Assembly (NCBI RefSeq): GCF_024197615.1
Contig: NZ_JAKUKE010000003.1
Span: forward strand, 974,327-1,038,326
Reading direction: 5' to 3'
DNA length: 64,000 nucleotides
Source of the DNA: Desulfuromonas sp. KJ2020
Lineage (GTDB): Bacteria; Desulfobacterota; Desulfuromonadia; Desulfuromonadales; SZUA-540
Shown: positions 53,960 to 63,953 of the stretch, in pieces
Layout: each line of letters opens with the position of its first letter
Numbering within the stretch: the first letter of the stretch is position 1
Program-made: the position numbers and the translations under genes
The notes under the pieces: generated by a model
The model's input: the letters and a program-made list of their open reading frames with translations, nothing else
The model's database searches: none
What the model was told of the DNA's origin: nothing

Positions 53960-55109
53960 CGCCTTCCTCCTTTTCCGGGTTGGCGGCAAAAAGATCCAGA
54001 CTTTTGCCTTTCAATTGATCCGCGAGAGAAAAGCCGAAAGAAGGCTTTTTGTCATTTTTGGGGCGGGCGGCTGGCCGGGCCGGAGACGCCGGCTTCATGA
54101 CAACCTCCCTTTCCTGCTCTTCATTAGGGGTGCCCGTCGGCTCGGCCAGGTTTTGCGGCTTGAAAAAATAGCGATCATACAGCCGATGATAGCTGGTCCA
54201 GGCGCTGTCGCTGTCCGGTTCTTTTTCAATGTGGGTGCGAACACCGTTGATCTTGGCATCCAAGTCGTCAATAAAATTGAGAACCACAGCCTCCATCGTT
54301 TTGGGCCGCTTGGGCGAACCGTACTCGTACTGGCCGTGGTGGGACAGAAGCAGATGTTTGAGGAGCAAAGCGAGCGGGCGGGGGAAATTTTCGAGTCCCC
54401 GAAGCTTTTCGTCGATCATCTCCACGCCCATGACGATGTGCCCCAGAAGCTTGCCTTCATCCGTGTAGTCGAAGGTTCTGACATAACGAAGCTCGTCGAC
54501 TTTGCCGATATCGTGCAGCAAGGCTCCCGCGACCAGAAGATCACGGTCCAGTTCAGAATACCGCCTACAGATATCGTCGGCAAGATCGGCCACGGCCAGA
54601 GAATGCTCAAGCAGGCCGCCGAGATAAACGTGATGCATCGACTTGGCGGCGGGCGCCTTGCAGTAGGCCTGCAAAAAGTCGGAATCATCCAGGAAAACTT
54701 TCAGCAGGGCCCGGAGATGGGGATTTTTGAGGGAATCGACCTTTTGCCGCAGTTCGGTCGCCATGACCTGAGTATCCCGGGAACTTACCGGCAGAAAATC
54801 GGCGAGGGAGACGCTTTTTTCAGCCAGACGTTCGATCTCCTGTACCACCAGTTGCATTTTCCCCAAATAAACGCTGGCCTTGCCTTTGACCCGGATAAAG
54901 TCATCTTTCCCAAAAAGGCCATTGAACTCGTCCACCCGGTCCCAGACCCGGCCTTCGACTTCACCGGTGCGATCCACAAGCTTTAAGGTCATATAGGGCT
55001 TGCCATTTTTGGCCATGGCCATGACCTTGTCCCTGACCAGAAAAGGGCTGTCGACAAAGTCTCTCTCTCGAATGTTCGCAATGTATGTTTTAGACAGTTC
55101 CATGCTCAT
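53949..55109 (-). CDS. YhaM-like 3'-to-5' exoribonuclease/HD domain protein
   Basis: 386 residues. An N-terminal OB-fold (KPYMTLKLVDRTGEVEGRVW) is followed by an HD domain with MHHVYLGGLLEHSLAVAD (His159/160/169) and LLHDIGKVDEL (His199-Asp200), matching the YhaM/CBF1 family of manganese-dependent 3'-5' exonucleases. The C-terminal extension of about 60 residues (PASPARPAARPKNDKKPS and onward) is Pro/Lys-rich and probably disordered. It overlaps the FAD gene by 20 bases upstream and the metallo-hydrolase gene by 11 bases downstream. Confidence 0.88.
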   Translation of the reverse strand: MSMELSKTYIANIRERDFVDSPFLVRDKVMAMAKNGKPYMTLKLVDRTGEVEGRVWDRVDEFNGLFGKDDFIRVKGKASVYLGKMQLVVQEIERLAEKSVSLADFLPVSSRDTQVMATELRQKVDSLKNPHLRALLKVFLDDSDFLQAYCKAPAAKSMHHVYLGGLLEHSLAVADLADDICRRYSELDRDLLVAGALLHDIGKVDELRYVRTFDYTDEGKLLGHIVMGVEMIDEKLRGLENFPRPLALLLKHLLLSHHGQYEYGSPKRPKTMEAVVLNFIDDLDAKINGVRTHIEKEPDSDSAWTSYHRLYDRYFFKPQNLAEPTGTPNEEQEREVVMKPASPARPAARPKNDKKPSFGFSLADQLKGKSLDLFAANPEKEEGDDR

Positions 55110-56691
55110 CCTTTTTTTTCTGGGCGATATATTCGGCGACTTTCAACCCGTCCAGAGCCGCACTCATAATGCCGCCAGCATAGCCGGCGCCCTCTCCGGC
55201 AGGGTACAGTCCAGGATGGGAAAGGGATTGGCCATCCTCACCGCGCAGAATACGCAACGGAGCGGAAGTTCGGGTCTCCAGACCGATAAGAACAGCCTCA
55301 GGGCAGATAAATCCCTTCATGCGGCGATTGAAGACGGGCAGGGCCTGCCGCAGTTCCTGTGTAACAAAGACCGGTAGCAGCGCCTCAAGCTCAACCGGCC
55401 GGATACCCGGTCGGCAACTGGAGGCGGAAGGCAGTGGCAGCTTATCAAGGCCCAGGAAATCCATCAGATTTTGGGCCGGGGCGTTGTAATCACCACCCCC
55501 GGCCAGAAAGGCTTTTTTTTCCAGTTCGCGCTGGAACCGCATACCCGCCAGGCAATCATCGCCGTTGAAATCTTCCGGGCGTACACTCACGACCAGGGCA
55601 CTGTTGGAAAAAGGACCGGACCGGTTCAGATAACTCATGCCGTTGACCACCACGCCCCCGGCTTCAGAGGAGGCGACCACCACCTCGCCACCAGGGCACA
55701 TACAGAAGGAATAGGTTCCACGCCCACTCTGTGGATTGTTGCAGGTCAGTGCATATTCGGCAGCTGGCAGACGGGGGTGATGGGGAAATCCGTACTGAAT
55801 GGTGTTGATCCACTCGGACGGATGTTCGACCCGGACCCCGACAGCAAAAGGCTTGGCCTGCATACGCACCCCGGCGGACGCCAGCATCTCATAGGTGTCA
55901 CGGGCGCTGTGGCCCGGCGCCAATACCAGAGCGTCGCAGTCGATAGACTGACCATCGTCAAGCAGAGCTCCGGAAATCTGCCCTTTATGCGTCAGGATAC
56001 CCGTAAGCTTGGCTTGGTAGCGAATATCGACCCCAAGCCGGGTAAGTTCATGGCGAAAGTTGATCAGAACCAGGCGCAGCCTGTCCGTCCCCACGTGGGG
56101 TTTGGCCTGGATGAGGATATCAGCGGGAGCGCCAAAACGGACCAAAGTCTCCAGCACGAGGCGCGTCCAGGGATGATTGACGCGGGTGGTCAATTTACCG
56201 TCGGAAAAGGTGCCGGCCCCCCCTTCCCCAAACTGCACATTGCTTTCCGGACAGAGCCCTTTACCTCTCCAGAAATCCCTCACATCCCTGACCCGGTCTT
56301 CAACGGGTCGACCTCTTTCCAGCAAGGTCACCGAAAAACCGCACTGAGCGAGGCGCAGTGCCGCGAACAGACCCGCCGGCCCCATGCCAACAACCAGAAT
56401 CCGGCCTGGCAGAGACAAGTTCTTCGCCTCACAGCAGAGTGGTGGAACCGTCCGTTCCAAACGAGCGTTCTTCCCATGCCGTTTTAAAACTGCCTCCTCG
56501 TCCTTGACCAGAAACTCAACGGTATAGACCCTGAGAATGCGCGGTTTTTTACGCGCATCAATCCCCTGACGCACCACACGGAGATCTTGCACCTCTCCCC
56601 TTGGGAGGCCAAGTTCTTCAGCGACGAGAGAGACAAGCAGCGATTCGTCCTGATCGAGATCCAGGGTAAGATCCCTCAATCGAAGAGGCAT
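55090..56691 (-). CDS. FAD-dependent dehydrogenase (COG2509 type)
   Basis: 533 residues. An N-terminal segment of about 100 residues precedes the FAD dinucleotide-binding motif GMGPAGLFAALRLAQCGFSV. Other motifs are VQFGEGGAGTFSDGKL, CMCPGGEVVVASSEAGGVV and the C-terminal GEGAGYAGGIMSAALDGLKV. This architecture matches the COG2509 uncharacterised FAD dehydrogenases; the substrate is unknown. ATG 56691 has GGGGAGGA upstream. It heads the unit FAD-YhaM-metallo-hydrolase-coaBC. Confidence 0.9.
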   Translation of the reverse strand: MPLRLRDLTLDLDQDESLLVSLVAEELGLPRGEVQDLRVVRQGIDARKKPRILRVYTVEFLVKDEEAVLKRHGKNARLERTVPPLCCEAKNLSLPGRILVVGMGPAGLFAALRLAQCGFSVTLLERGRPVEDRVRDVRDFWRGKGLCPESNVQFGEGGAGTFSDGKLTTRVNHPWTRLVLETLVRFGAPADILIQAKPHVGTDRLRLVLINFRHELTRLGVDIRYQAKLTGILTHKGQISGALLDDGQSIDCDALVLAPGHSARDTYEMLASAGVRMQAKPFAVGVRVEHPSEWINTIQYGFPHHPRLPAAEYALTCNNPQSGRGTYSFCMCPGGEVVVASSEAGGVVVNGMSYLNRSGPFSNSALVVSVRPEDFNGDDCLAGMRFQRELEKKAFLAGGGDYNAPAQNLMDFLGLDKLPLPSASSCRPGIRPVELEALLPVFVTQELRQALPVFNRRMKGFICPEAVLIGLETRTSAPLRILRGEDGQSLSHPGLYPAGEGAGYAGGIMSAALDGLKVAEYIAQKKKDEHGTV

Positions 56692-56766
56692 ATCCTCCCC
56701 TTTTTCAATGAAAGGGCTATTGCTCTGTATAAAAATATCGGGTGGCAGCAGAACATGGAAACGGGG

Positions 56767-57939
56767 TCAGGTTAAGGCTTGGGCCACAGGCAGCCGGATA
56801 TTGAATACACTGCCCCGGCCTTCCTGGGTATCGACGGAGATATGACCATTGTAAGTCTTGATAATGCGCAGAACAACGGAGAGCCCAAACCCCGTGCCTT
56901 TCTTTTTAGTCGTGAAGAAAGGATCGAAAATCATATTGATGTGTTCAGGGGATATTCCACCGCCGGTATCCGATACAGTGATGTCCAGATGCGTATTGTC
57001 CTGCTGCAGAGAGACACTTAACGTCCCCCCCTGCGGCATTTCGTAAATGGCATTGGCGAAAAGGTTGTTAAAGACCTGTTCAAATTCGGCGGGGTCGGCC
57101 TGGATGGGGGAGGACGGACGCAAATCCAGTTTCACCTCGATGTCCTGGTTGGTCAGTTGTTCCTGGAAACTTGACAGACAATTTTGGATAACATCGCCCA
57201 AGGACAGGTTCTGCAGTTCAAAGCGCGGACGTTTGCTGGCTGCAAGCAATTTGACCAAAATGTCATCGATGCGATCCACTTCTTTCAGGATTTTATCGAT
57301 ATAGGAAGCCTTTTCGGCATCTTCGGCCAATACCGGTTTGAGAATCTGGGCAAAGAGGCTGATGGAATTGAGAGGATTGCGAATTTCATGGGCCATGCCG
57401 GCCGACAGATGCCCCAGGGTTGCCAACTTTTCCGCCTGCACGATTTCCGCGTGGGCTTTTTCGAGTTCACAGGACTTTTGGGCGACGCGACGCTCAAGTT
57501 CGAGATTCCACTCCTCGATCTCCCGCAGCAGACGTTCCCGTTCGAGGCGAAGCTCCTTGTTTAAAAGTTCGACCCGCCTGATCTTGAGGACGTTTTCGAT
57601 GCGTTCAACCAGATCCTGATTGTTGAAGGGCTTAAGAACGTAATCGGAGGCTCCGGCCTTCATGAGTTCAACGGCAATCTCTTCACTGCCCTTGCCGGTG
57701 AACATAATGACATACGTATCGGGAAAACTTTTCCGAATCTTTTTGAGAACTGTCATGCCATCCATGACCGGCATCATGTAATCAAGCAGGACCACGCTCG
57801 GACGGTGCTCTTCGACCAGCCGCAGGCCCTCTTCGCCCCCACCGGCGGTTAACACCTCAAAGCCCTTGCTTTTAAGGATCATGGATGTGAGTTCAAGAAT
57901 GATTTTCTCATCATCAACGACCAGTATTCGATCGGGCAT
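56767..57939 (-). CDS. Response regulator receiver-histidine kinase hybrid
   Basis: 390 residues from ATG 57939 (AGGAG nine bases upstream; the TTG at 57960 is not needed). N-terminal receiver with Asp53 (VLLDYMMPVMDGMTVLKKIR), a coiled coil (about 128-170), HisKA H-box LGHLSAGMAHEIRNPLNSIS and HATPase with VFNNLFANAIYEMPQGG and GFGLSVVLRIIKTYNG. There is no membrane segment, so it is a soluble kinase whose input is phosphorylation of its receiver. No partner gene is adjacent. Confidence 0.93.
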   Translation of the reverse strand: MPDRILVVDDEKIILELTSMILKSKGFEVLTAGGGEEGLRLVEEHRPSVVLLDYMMPVMDGMTVLKKIRKSFPDTYVIMFTGKGSEEIAVELMKAGASDYVLKPFNNQDLVERIENVLKIRRVELLNKELRLERERLLREIEEWNLELERRVAQKSCELEKAHAEIVQAEKLATLGHLSAGMAHEIRNPLNSISLFAQILKPVLAEDAEKASYIDKILKEVDRIDDILVKLLAASKRPRFELQNLSLGDVIQNCLSSFQEQLTNQDIEVKLDLRPSSPIQADPAEFEQVFNNLFANAIYEMPQGGTLSVSLQQDNTHLDITVSDTGGGISPEHINMIFDPFFTTKKKGTGFGLSVVLRIIKTYNGHISVDTQEGRGSVFNIRLPVAQALT

Positions 57940-58107
57940 GACGCGACGCTCCTGGATCAATGGTTCATGAAATGAGCGGTAGGATACCGTCAGGATGAGA
58001 ATTTGACAAGGGAAATCCCGATGAAGACAGGCTATCGGCAGGAAGGGGAACGATCTGATTCAGGGAAAAGGGGCAGGCAGAAAAAGAGATTGCTTAACAA
58101 CCAAACA

Positions 58108-58134
58108 AAAGGGGCGCTACCAGAGCGCCCCTTT
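58108..58134 (-). terminator. Intrinsic terminator after the ferredoxin gene
   Basis: AAAGGGGCGCT and AGCGCCCCTTT form an 11-bp stem with a 5-base loop on the minus strand, starting five bases after the ferredoxin stop. T-rich sequence (TTTGTTTGG) follows the second arm. Confidence 0.75.
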
Positions 58135-58139
58135 AACGA

Positions 58140-58304
58140 CTAGACGGTGATCGCGTTGACCGGACAGGAGTCGAGGCAGGCCTGGCACTCGGTGCAGTCA
58201 TCGGTGATCGTGTACTTATCACCGGCTTCCACAATGGCGCCGACAGGGCAGGAATCAACACAGGTACCGCAGGCAATGCAATCTTCAGTGATTTTAAGAG
58301 CCAT
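58140..58304 (-). CDS. 2[4Fe-4S] ferredoxin
   Basis: 54 residues. Two cluster motifs CIACGTCVDSCP and CTECQACLDSCP each have the CxxCxxCxxxCP pattern, related to clostridial-type ferredoxins. Low-potential electron carrier for reductive reactions such as pyruvate:ferredoxin oxidoreductase. ATG 58304 is preferred, with AAGGAG seven bases upstream; an ATG two codons earlier is too close to it. It lies 33 bases downstream of frr and is followed by a terminator, so it could be transcribed from the rpsB operon or from its own promoter. Confidence 0.92.
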   Translation of the reverse strand: MALKITEDCIACGTCVDSCPVGAIVEAGDKYTITDDCTECQACLDSCPVNAITV

Positions 58305-58330
58305 GTTCATTCTCCTTCAGGTGATTAACA

Positions 58331-58349
58331 ATGGAGATCAGATCTCCAT
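58331..58349. repeat. Perfect 19-base palindrome spanning the frr stop codon
   Basis: ATGGAGATC (58331-58339) and GATCTCCAT (58341-58349) are exact inverted arms around one central base. It covers the frr stop (58338-58340). It could fold as a small hairpin in the message between frr and the ferredoxin gene or act as a DNA site. Confidence 0.5.
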
Positions 58350-58895
58350 GATTTCTGTTTCTTTGTGGGCGACAGTGTCGTCGATTTTCTTAATATGGGC
58401 GTCGGTGATATCCTGCACTTCCTTCTCAGCCCGCTTGAGATCATCCTCAGAAATCTCTTTGTCCTTTTCCAGCTTTTTGAGGGTATCATTGCCATCGCGA
58501 CGCACATTGCGGACAGCCACCTTGGCATCTTCCCCCATGCGTCGGACCTGCTTGACCATCTCTTTGCGTCGATCTTCAGTCAGAGGCGGGATGGCAATAC
58601 GCACCAGTTGCCCATCAGAAGAGGGATTTAAGCCAAGGTCGGCTTTGAAAATCGCTTTTTCGATTTCGGGAATCAACTGCTTTTCCCAGGGCTGAATCGT
58701 GATCAACCGGGGCTCGGGCACAGTGAGTGTGCCCACCTGGTTGAGTGGAGTCGGCGTGCCGTAATAGTTGACCCGGACCTCATCAAGCAGCGAGACGTTG
58801 GCGCGGCCCGTGCGGACACGGGAAAACTCCCGCTTGAGATTGTCAAGAGCCTTGTCCATGTTCTGCCGAGCGTTGTCGAGCACATCTTTATACAT
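58338..58895 (-). CDS. frr: Ribosome recycling factor
   Basis: Releases ribosomes from mRNA after termination together with EF-G. 185 residues from ATG 58895, the standard length; AAAGGAGG precedes it by nine bases. A GTG nine bases further upstream is too close to the site. Family motifs are [60 protein letters not shown] and the C-terminal helix. It follows pyrH by 5 bases in the conserved rpsB-tsf-pyrH-frr order. Confidence 0.97.
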   Translation of the reverse strand: MYKDVLDNARQNMDKALDNLKREFSRVRTGRANVSLLDEVRVNYYGTPTPLNQVGTLTVPEPRLITIQPWEKQLIPEIEKAIFKADLGLNPSSDGQLVRIAIPPLTEDRRKEMVKQVRRMGEDAKVAVRNVRRDGNDTLKKLEKDKEISEDDLKRAEKEVQDITDAHIKKIDDTVAHKETEIMEI

Positions 58896-58900
58896 GGCTT

Positions 58901-60552
<1,652 letters not shown>

Positions 60553-60641
60553 AGAAATCCTCCTCTGTCTGTATGATTAGGGACCTTTACCCAGTATGCC
60601 TTAGGCGTACTACCACCAGAGATCGTCCCCCTATTTCGGAG

Positions 60642-60667
60642 AAAAGGCGACCGGATAACCGGTCGCC
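60642..60667 (-). terminator. Attenuator-like hairpin between rpsB and tsf
   Basis: GGCGACCGG and CCGGTCGCC form a 9-bp stem with a TTAT loop on the minus strand, followed by TTTT. It begins 26 bases after the rpsB stop. A short T-run implies partial termination, lowering tsf relative to rpsB. Confidence 0.65.
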
Positions 60668-60693
60668 TGAAATAAATAACCCGTTCTGAAGAG

Positions 60694-61476
60694 TCAGGCT
60701 TCCACCGGAGTTTCCTGAGCAGGGGCCTCTTTTGCAGCGGCCTCTTCCGGAGCCTCGTCAGCGCCTTCCTGTTTGGTACGAATCGCGGCTTCCCTGGCCT
60801 GACCACCTTCTACGCAGGCATCGGCAATACGGGCAGTGAACAGACGAATGGCCCGGATAGCGTCGTCATTGCCGGGGATGAGATAGTCGATATCGTCAGG
60901 ATCGCAGTTGGTGTCGACGACTGCAACAACCGGAATACCCAGCTTACGGGCTTCTTTGACCGCGATAGTTTCTTTCTTGGGATCAATCACGAAGATAGCA
61001 CCGGGCATTTTGGCCATGCTCTTGATGCCGCCAAGGCTCTTTTCAAGCTTGGTTTTTTCCCGCTCAAGCTGCAGGACTTCTTTTTTGGGCAGAAGATCGT
61101 AGGTACCGTCCGTGCTCATGGTCTCAATCTTCTTGAGACGATCGATGCTCCCCTTGATGGTAGAGAAGTTCGTGAGCATGCCACCGAGCCAGCGGTCATT
61201 GACAAAATACTGCTCAGCCCGCAGGCTCTCTTCCTTGATGGCATCCTGGGCCTGTTTTTTGGTCCCGACAAAAAGAACCTTGTCACCACGCTCTACGGTC
61301 TCCTTAATGAAGCTGTAGGCATTTTTGAAGTAACGAACGGTTTTCTGCAGGTCAATGATATAAATACCATTGCGCGCCCCGAAGATATAGGGCTTCATCT
61401 TGGGGTTCCAACGACGGGTCTGGTGGCCGAAATGGACACCGGCTTCCAGCAGTTGCTTCATGCTGATCTGAGACAT
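60694..61476 (-). CDS. rpsB: 30S ribosomal protein S2
   Basis: Ribosomal protein of the 30S body. 260 residues: [20 protein letters not shown] and [20 protein letters not shown] at the N-terminus, [20 protein letters not shown] in the middle and [20 protein letters not shown]. The C-terminus is an Ala/Glu-rich extension ([17 protein letters not shown]). AAGGAG lies before ATG 61476. First gene of rpsB-tsf-pyrH-frr; the promoter at 61596 and a leader hairpin precede it. Confidence 0.97.
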   Translation of the reverse strand: MSQISMKQLLEAGVHFGHQTRRWNPKMKPYIFGARNGIYIIDLQKTVRYFKNAYSFIKETVERGDKVLFVGTKKQAQDAIKEESLRAEQYFVNDRWLGGMLTNFSTIKGSIDRLKKIETMSTDGTYDLLPKKEVLQLEREKTKLEKSLGGIKSMAKMPGAIFVIDPKKETIAVKEARKLGIPVVAVVDTNCDPDDIDYLIPGNDDAIRAIRLFTARIADACVEGGQAREAAIRTKQEGADEAPEEAAAKEAPAQETPVEA

Positions 61477-61529
61477 GCTTTTCTCCTTCTTGCGGTTGAT
61501 TGCCTCCGCTCCCTTCTTTTCCTCCGGAT

Positions 61530-61549
61530 CCCCCTGTCCTATCAGGGGG
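61530..61549 (-). promoter_or_regulatory. Hairpin in the rpsB leader
   Basis: CCCCCTG (61543-61549 read on minus) and CAGGGGG (61530-61536) pair around ATAGGA within the proposed 110-base 5' leader. In E. coli the rpsB-tsf leader is bound by S2 for feedback; this may be a comparable element, but no homology is shown. Confidence 0.4.
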
Positions 61550-61595
61550 CACCTTCCGGTCGGATCCGAGAGCGTGCGTTTTAGGATAACGCGTG

Positions 61596-61624
61596 TCTAT
61601 ACCATGACCACCTCGGGAGTTCAA
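61596..61624 (-). promoter_or_regulatory. Sigma-70 promoter for rpsB-tsf-pyrH-frr
   Basis: Minus-strand TTGAAC (61619-61624), 17-base spacer and TATAGA (61596-61601). It predicts a start near 61589 and a leader of about 110 bases. Its -35 box lies 20 bases from the -35 box of the divergent lptF promoter. Confidence 0.65.
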
Positions 61625-61644
61625 GAAAAATTTCAGGATTACAG

Positions 61645-61673
61645 TTTACAAGGAATCGATAACCCGATATTAT
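61645..61673 (+). promoter_or_regulatory. Sigma-70 promoter for lptF-lptG
   Basis: TTTACA (61645-61650), 17-base spacer and TATTAT (61668-61673). The predicted start (about 61680) is at or just before the chosen lptF ATG (61682), so the message would be leaderless or nearly so. Confidence 0.55.
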
Positions 61674-61681
61674 CTCCAGCC

Positions 61682-62863
61682 ATGCCAGCCTCCCGAATTC
61701 ACCGATACATTGCGAAGGAAATAGCGACCCCAGCCCTGCTGGGTCTGAGCGTCTTTACCCTGATGATCCTCATGGGCAGGATCATCAGGCTGGTCGAGAT
61801 GGTGCTTAACAAAGGGGTGCCGGCGAAAGAGATATTCCTCCTTTTCGCCTATCTGCTTCCCGCATTTCTGGTTATCACCATTCCGCTTTCTTTTTTGCTG
61901 GGAGTGCTGCTCGGGTTCGGACGACTCTCTTCCGAGAGTGAAACGGTTGCCCTCAAGGCTTCCGGCCTTAGCCTGTACGGCATGCTCAAACCCGTTTTTC
62001 TGCTGGCAGCCATGGCCTCCGTACTGACAGGAGCGCTGACCCTCTATGGCGAACCGGCTGGCAATACGGCTTTTCGCAGTAAAGTTTTCGAAATTGCCGC
62101 CAGTAGGGCCACGGTGGGCATCTCCCCCAAGATTTTCAACGACGAATTTGATGGCCTTGTCCTGTATACCAACGAATTTGACGCACAGAACGGCCTGATG
62201 ACGGGCGTTTTTATTTCTGACCAACGTACGGACAGCGAAGCCTCGACAATCTTCGCGAAACAAGGGCGCATTTTTTCGGACCCGGGAAAATACACCCTGA
62301 CCCTTCGCCTCGAAAACGGCAACATCCATCGTACGCCAAAATCGGCCCAGGGAGACAGCTACCAGACCATCGCTTTTTCCGCTTACGACATCAGCCTCAA
62401 TATGGGAAAAGAGCTCGAAGACGGCCAGACCGTCAAAAAAAAGGATAAGGACCTGAGCCATTCCGAATTGGCCACCGCGATCAGGGAGGCCAAAACCGAG
62501 GAAGAAAGCCGGCGCTACCGCGTCCAGTGGCACAAGCGCCTGGTTTTGCCCCTGGCCCCGCTCCTTTTTGCCCTTATCGGCATTCCGCTCGGCATCCAGT
62601 CCCATCGCTCCGGCAAAGGAGGGGGATTCGCCATTGGACTGATCGTCTTTTTGGTCTATTACATCCTTTTTTCCTTTACCAAAACACTGGCCACCGAAGG
62701 AATTCTGCCATTAATTCCCACAATGTGGGCTCCGACGATGCTTTTCCTGGCCGGCGGCCTCTACCTTCTACATCTAGCGGCCATGGAGAGACGTTTCGTT
62801 CTTCTCGATCTTCTTCTTGAAGGCATGGATCGATTCCGTCGCCTTATTCAACGCAAGAGATAG
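61682..62863 (+). CDS. lptF: LptF, lipopolysaccharide export permease
   Basis: Inner-membrane subunit of the LptB2FG ABC exporter that extracts lipopolysaccharide from the inner membrane. 393 residues from ATG 61682 (MPASRIHRYIAKEIATPALL): about six TM helices with three before a large periplasmic beta-jellyroll (about 130-300) and three after (RLVLPLAPLLFALIGIPLGI, GLIVFLVYYILFSFTKTLAT). The N-terminal motif MGRIIRLVEMVLNKGVPAKE is family-typical. The longer frame (to 61475) runs back over both promoters and is not used. It is followed 4 bases later by lptG. Confidence 0.93.
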   Translation: MPASRIHRYIAKEIATPALLGLSVFTLMILMGRIIRLVEMVLNKGVPAKEIFLLFAYLLPAFLVITIPLSFLLGVLLGFGRLSSESETVALKASGLSLYGMLKPVFLLAAMASVLTGALTLYGEPAGNTAFRSKVFEIAASRATVGISPKIFNDEFDGLVLYTNEFDAQNGLMTGVFISDQRTDSEASTIFAKQGRIFSDPGKYTLTLRLENGNIHRTPKSAQGDSYQTIAFSAYDISLNMGKELEDGQTVKKKDKDLSHSELATAIREAKTEEESRRYRVQWHKRLVLPLAPLLFALIGIPLGIQSHRSGKGGGFAIGLIVFLVYYILFSFTKTLATEGILPLIPTMWAPTMLFLAGGLYLLHLAAMERRFVLLDLLLEGMDRFRRLIQRKR

Positions 62864-62867
62864 GCCT

Positions 62868-63953
62868 GTGACCATACTCAACCGCTACATCCTGTCTATC
62901 TACATCCGGATCTTTTTTCTGGCCAGCGCCACTTTTGTGGGCATCTACCTGCTGGTCGACTTTTTCGAAAAAGTGGACAACTTCATTGAGCATGGCGCCT
63001 CCGCTTCCCAGTACCTGCTCTATTTCGGCAACAAAATCCCGTTGATCATCAGCCAGGTCACCCCGCTGGCCGTCCTCATGGCTGTCTTCATGACCGTTGG
63101 CAGCCTCACACGGACCAATGAGTTAACGGCTATGAAATCCTGCGGGCTGAGCCTCCTCCGCATGACCTGGCCTTTGCTTCTGGCCTCCCTCCTGACAGCA
63201 ATGGCCATTCTGGCTATCAACGAATACCTCCTCCCCTTAAGTGTCAAGACCACCAATACGATTTATGAGGAAGAGGTCAGAGGACGAAAGTCCATCGTCT
63301 TCAAACGGGATCGACTCTGGTTCCGGGAGGGAGCCGACATCGTCAATATCAGCCTGGTCGAACCGGAGAATCAAACCATAACCGGATTGACCATCTATCA
63401 TGTCGATGAACAGTTTCGGCTGACCCGACGCACCGATGCAGCTTCCGGCGATTATACCGCGGACAGAGGCTGGGCTTTCCAGCAGGTCACGCACAGAGAG
63501 TTTGATCCCCGCTCTGGAGAGATGTTCGACGAAAAAAAGCTGGCCCAGGCAGTTCTGCCCCTGTCCAAGACTCCTGAAGATTTCAGAGAAAGCGAACCGG
63601 ATCTGGAAACCCTCAACTTTCGTCAACTTTCTGCTCTGGTCAGTAAAATGGAAAGCGAGGGTCATAGCCCGATACGCTACAAGGTGGATATGCATTCGCG
63701 CCTAGCCACGCCCTTTGCCAACGTCATTATGGCCGTGCTCGGCATTCCTTTTGCGCTACAGAGAGGGAGGCAGACCAATGTGGCCACGGGGGTGGCCCTG
63801 AGCATTGTCATCGGCTTCGCCTACTACGTCATCATGGCCGCTATGCAGGCTTTCGGTTATTCGGGCGTGGCTCCCCCCGCTGTGGCCGCCTGGTCCGCCC
63901 ATGTCCTCTTTGCCCTGATTGGCGGCTGGATGCTGCTGTCGACCCGCAGCTGA
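62868..63953 (+). CDS. lptG: LptG, lipopolysaccharide export permease
   Basis: Partner permease of LptF. 361 residues from GTG 62868 (VTILNRYILSIYIRIFFLAS), 4 bases after lptF; the longer frame starts inside lptF and is not used. Six TM helices surround a periplasmic domain (about 125-270) with RLWFREGADIVNISLVEP. The C-terminal part contains RLATPFANVIMAVLGIPFAL. No LptB or LptC gene is in the window. The last 47 bases (63954-64000) hold no feature I can support. Confidence 0.94.
   Translation: MTILNRYILSIYIRIFFLASATFVGIYLLVDFFEKVDNFIEHGASASQYLLYFGNKIPLIISQVTPLAVLMAVFMTVGSLTRTNELTAMKSCGLSLLRMTWPLLLASLLTAMAILAINEYLLPLSVKTTNTIYEEEVRGRKSIVFKRDRLWFREGADIVNISLVEPENQTITGLTIYHVDEQFRLTRRTDAASGDYTADRGWAFQQVTHREFDPRSGEMFDEKKLAQAVLPLSKTPEDFRESEPDLETLNFRQLSALVSKMESEGHSPIRYKVDMHSRLATPFANVIMAVLGIPFALQRGRQTNVATGVALSIVIGFAYYVIMAAMQAFGYSGVAPPAVAAWSAHVLFALIGGWMLLSTRS

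Noticed and set aside
58180..58200. TGGCAC...TGCA resembling a sigma-54 promoter within the ferredoxin gene
   Set aside because: Spacing is two bases short and it lies inside coding sequence.
61475..61681. Long N-terminal extension of lptF
   Set aside because: It would read through the rpsB leader and both promoters and adds residues not seen in LptF.
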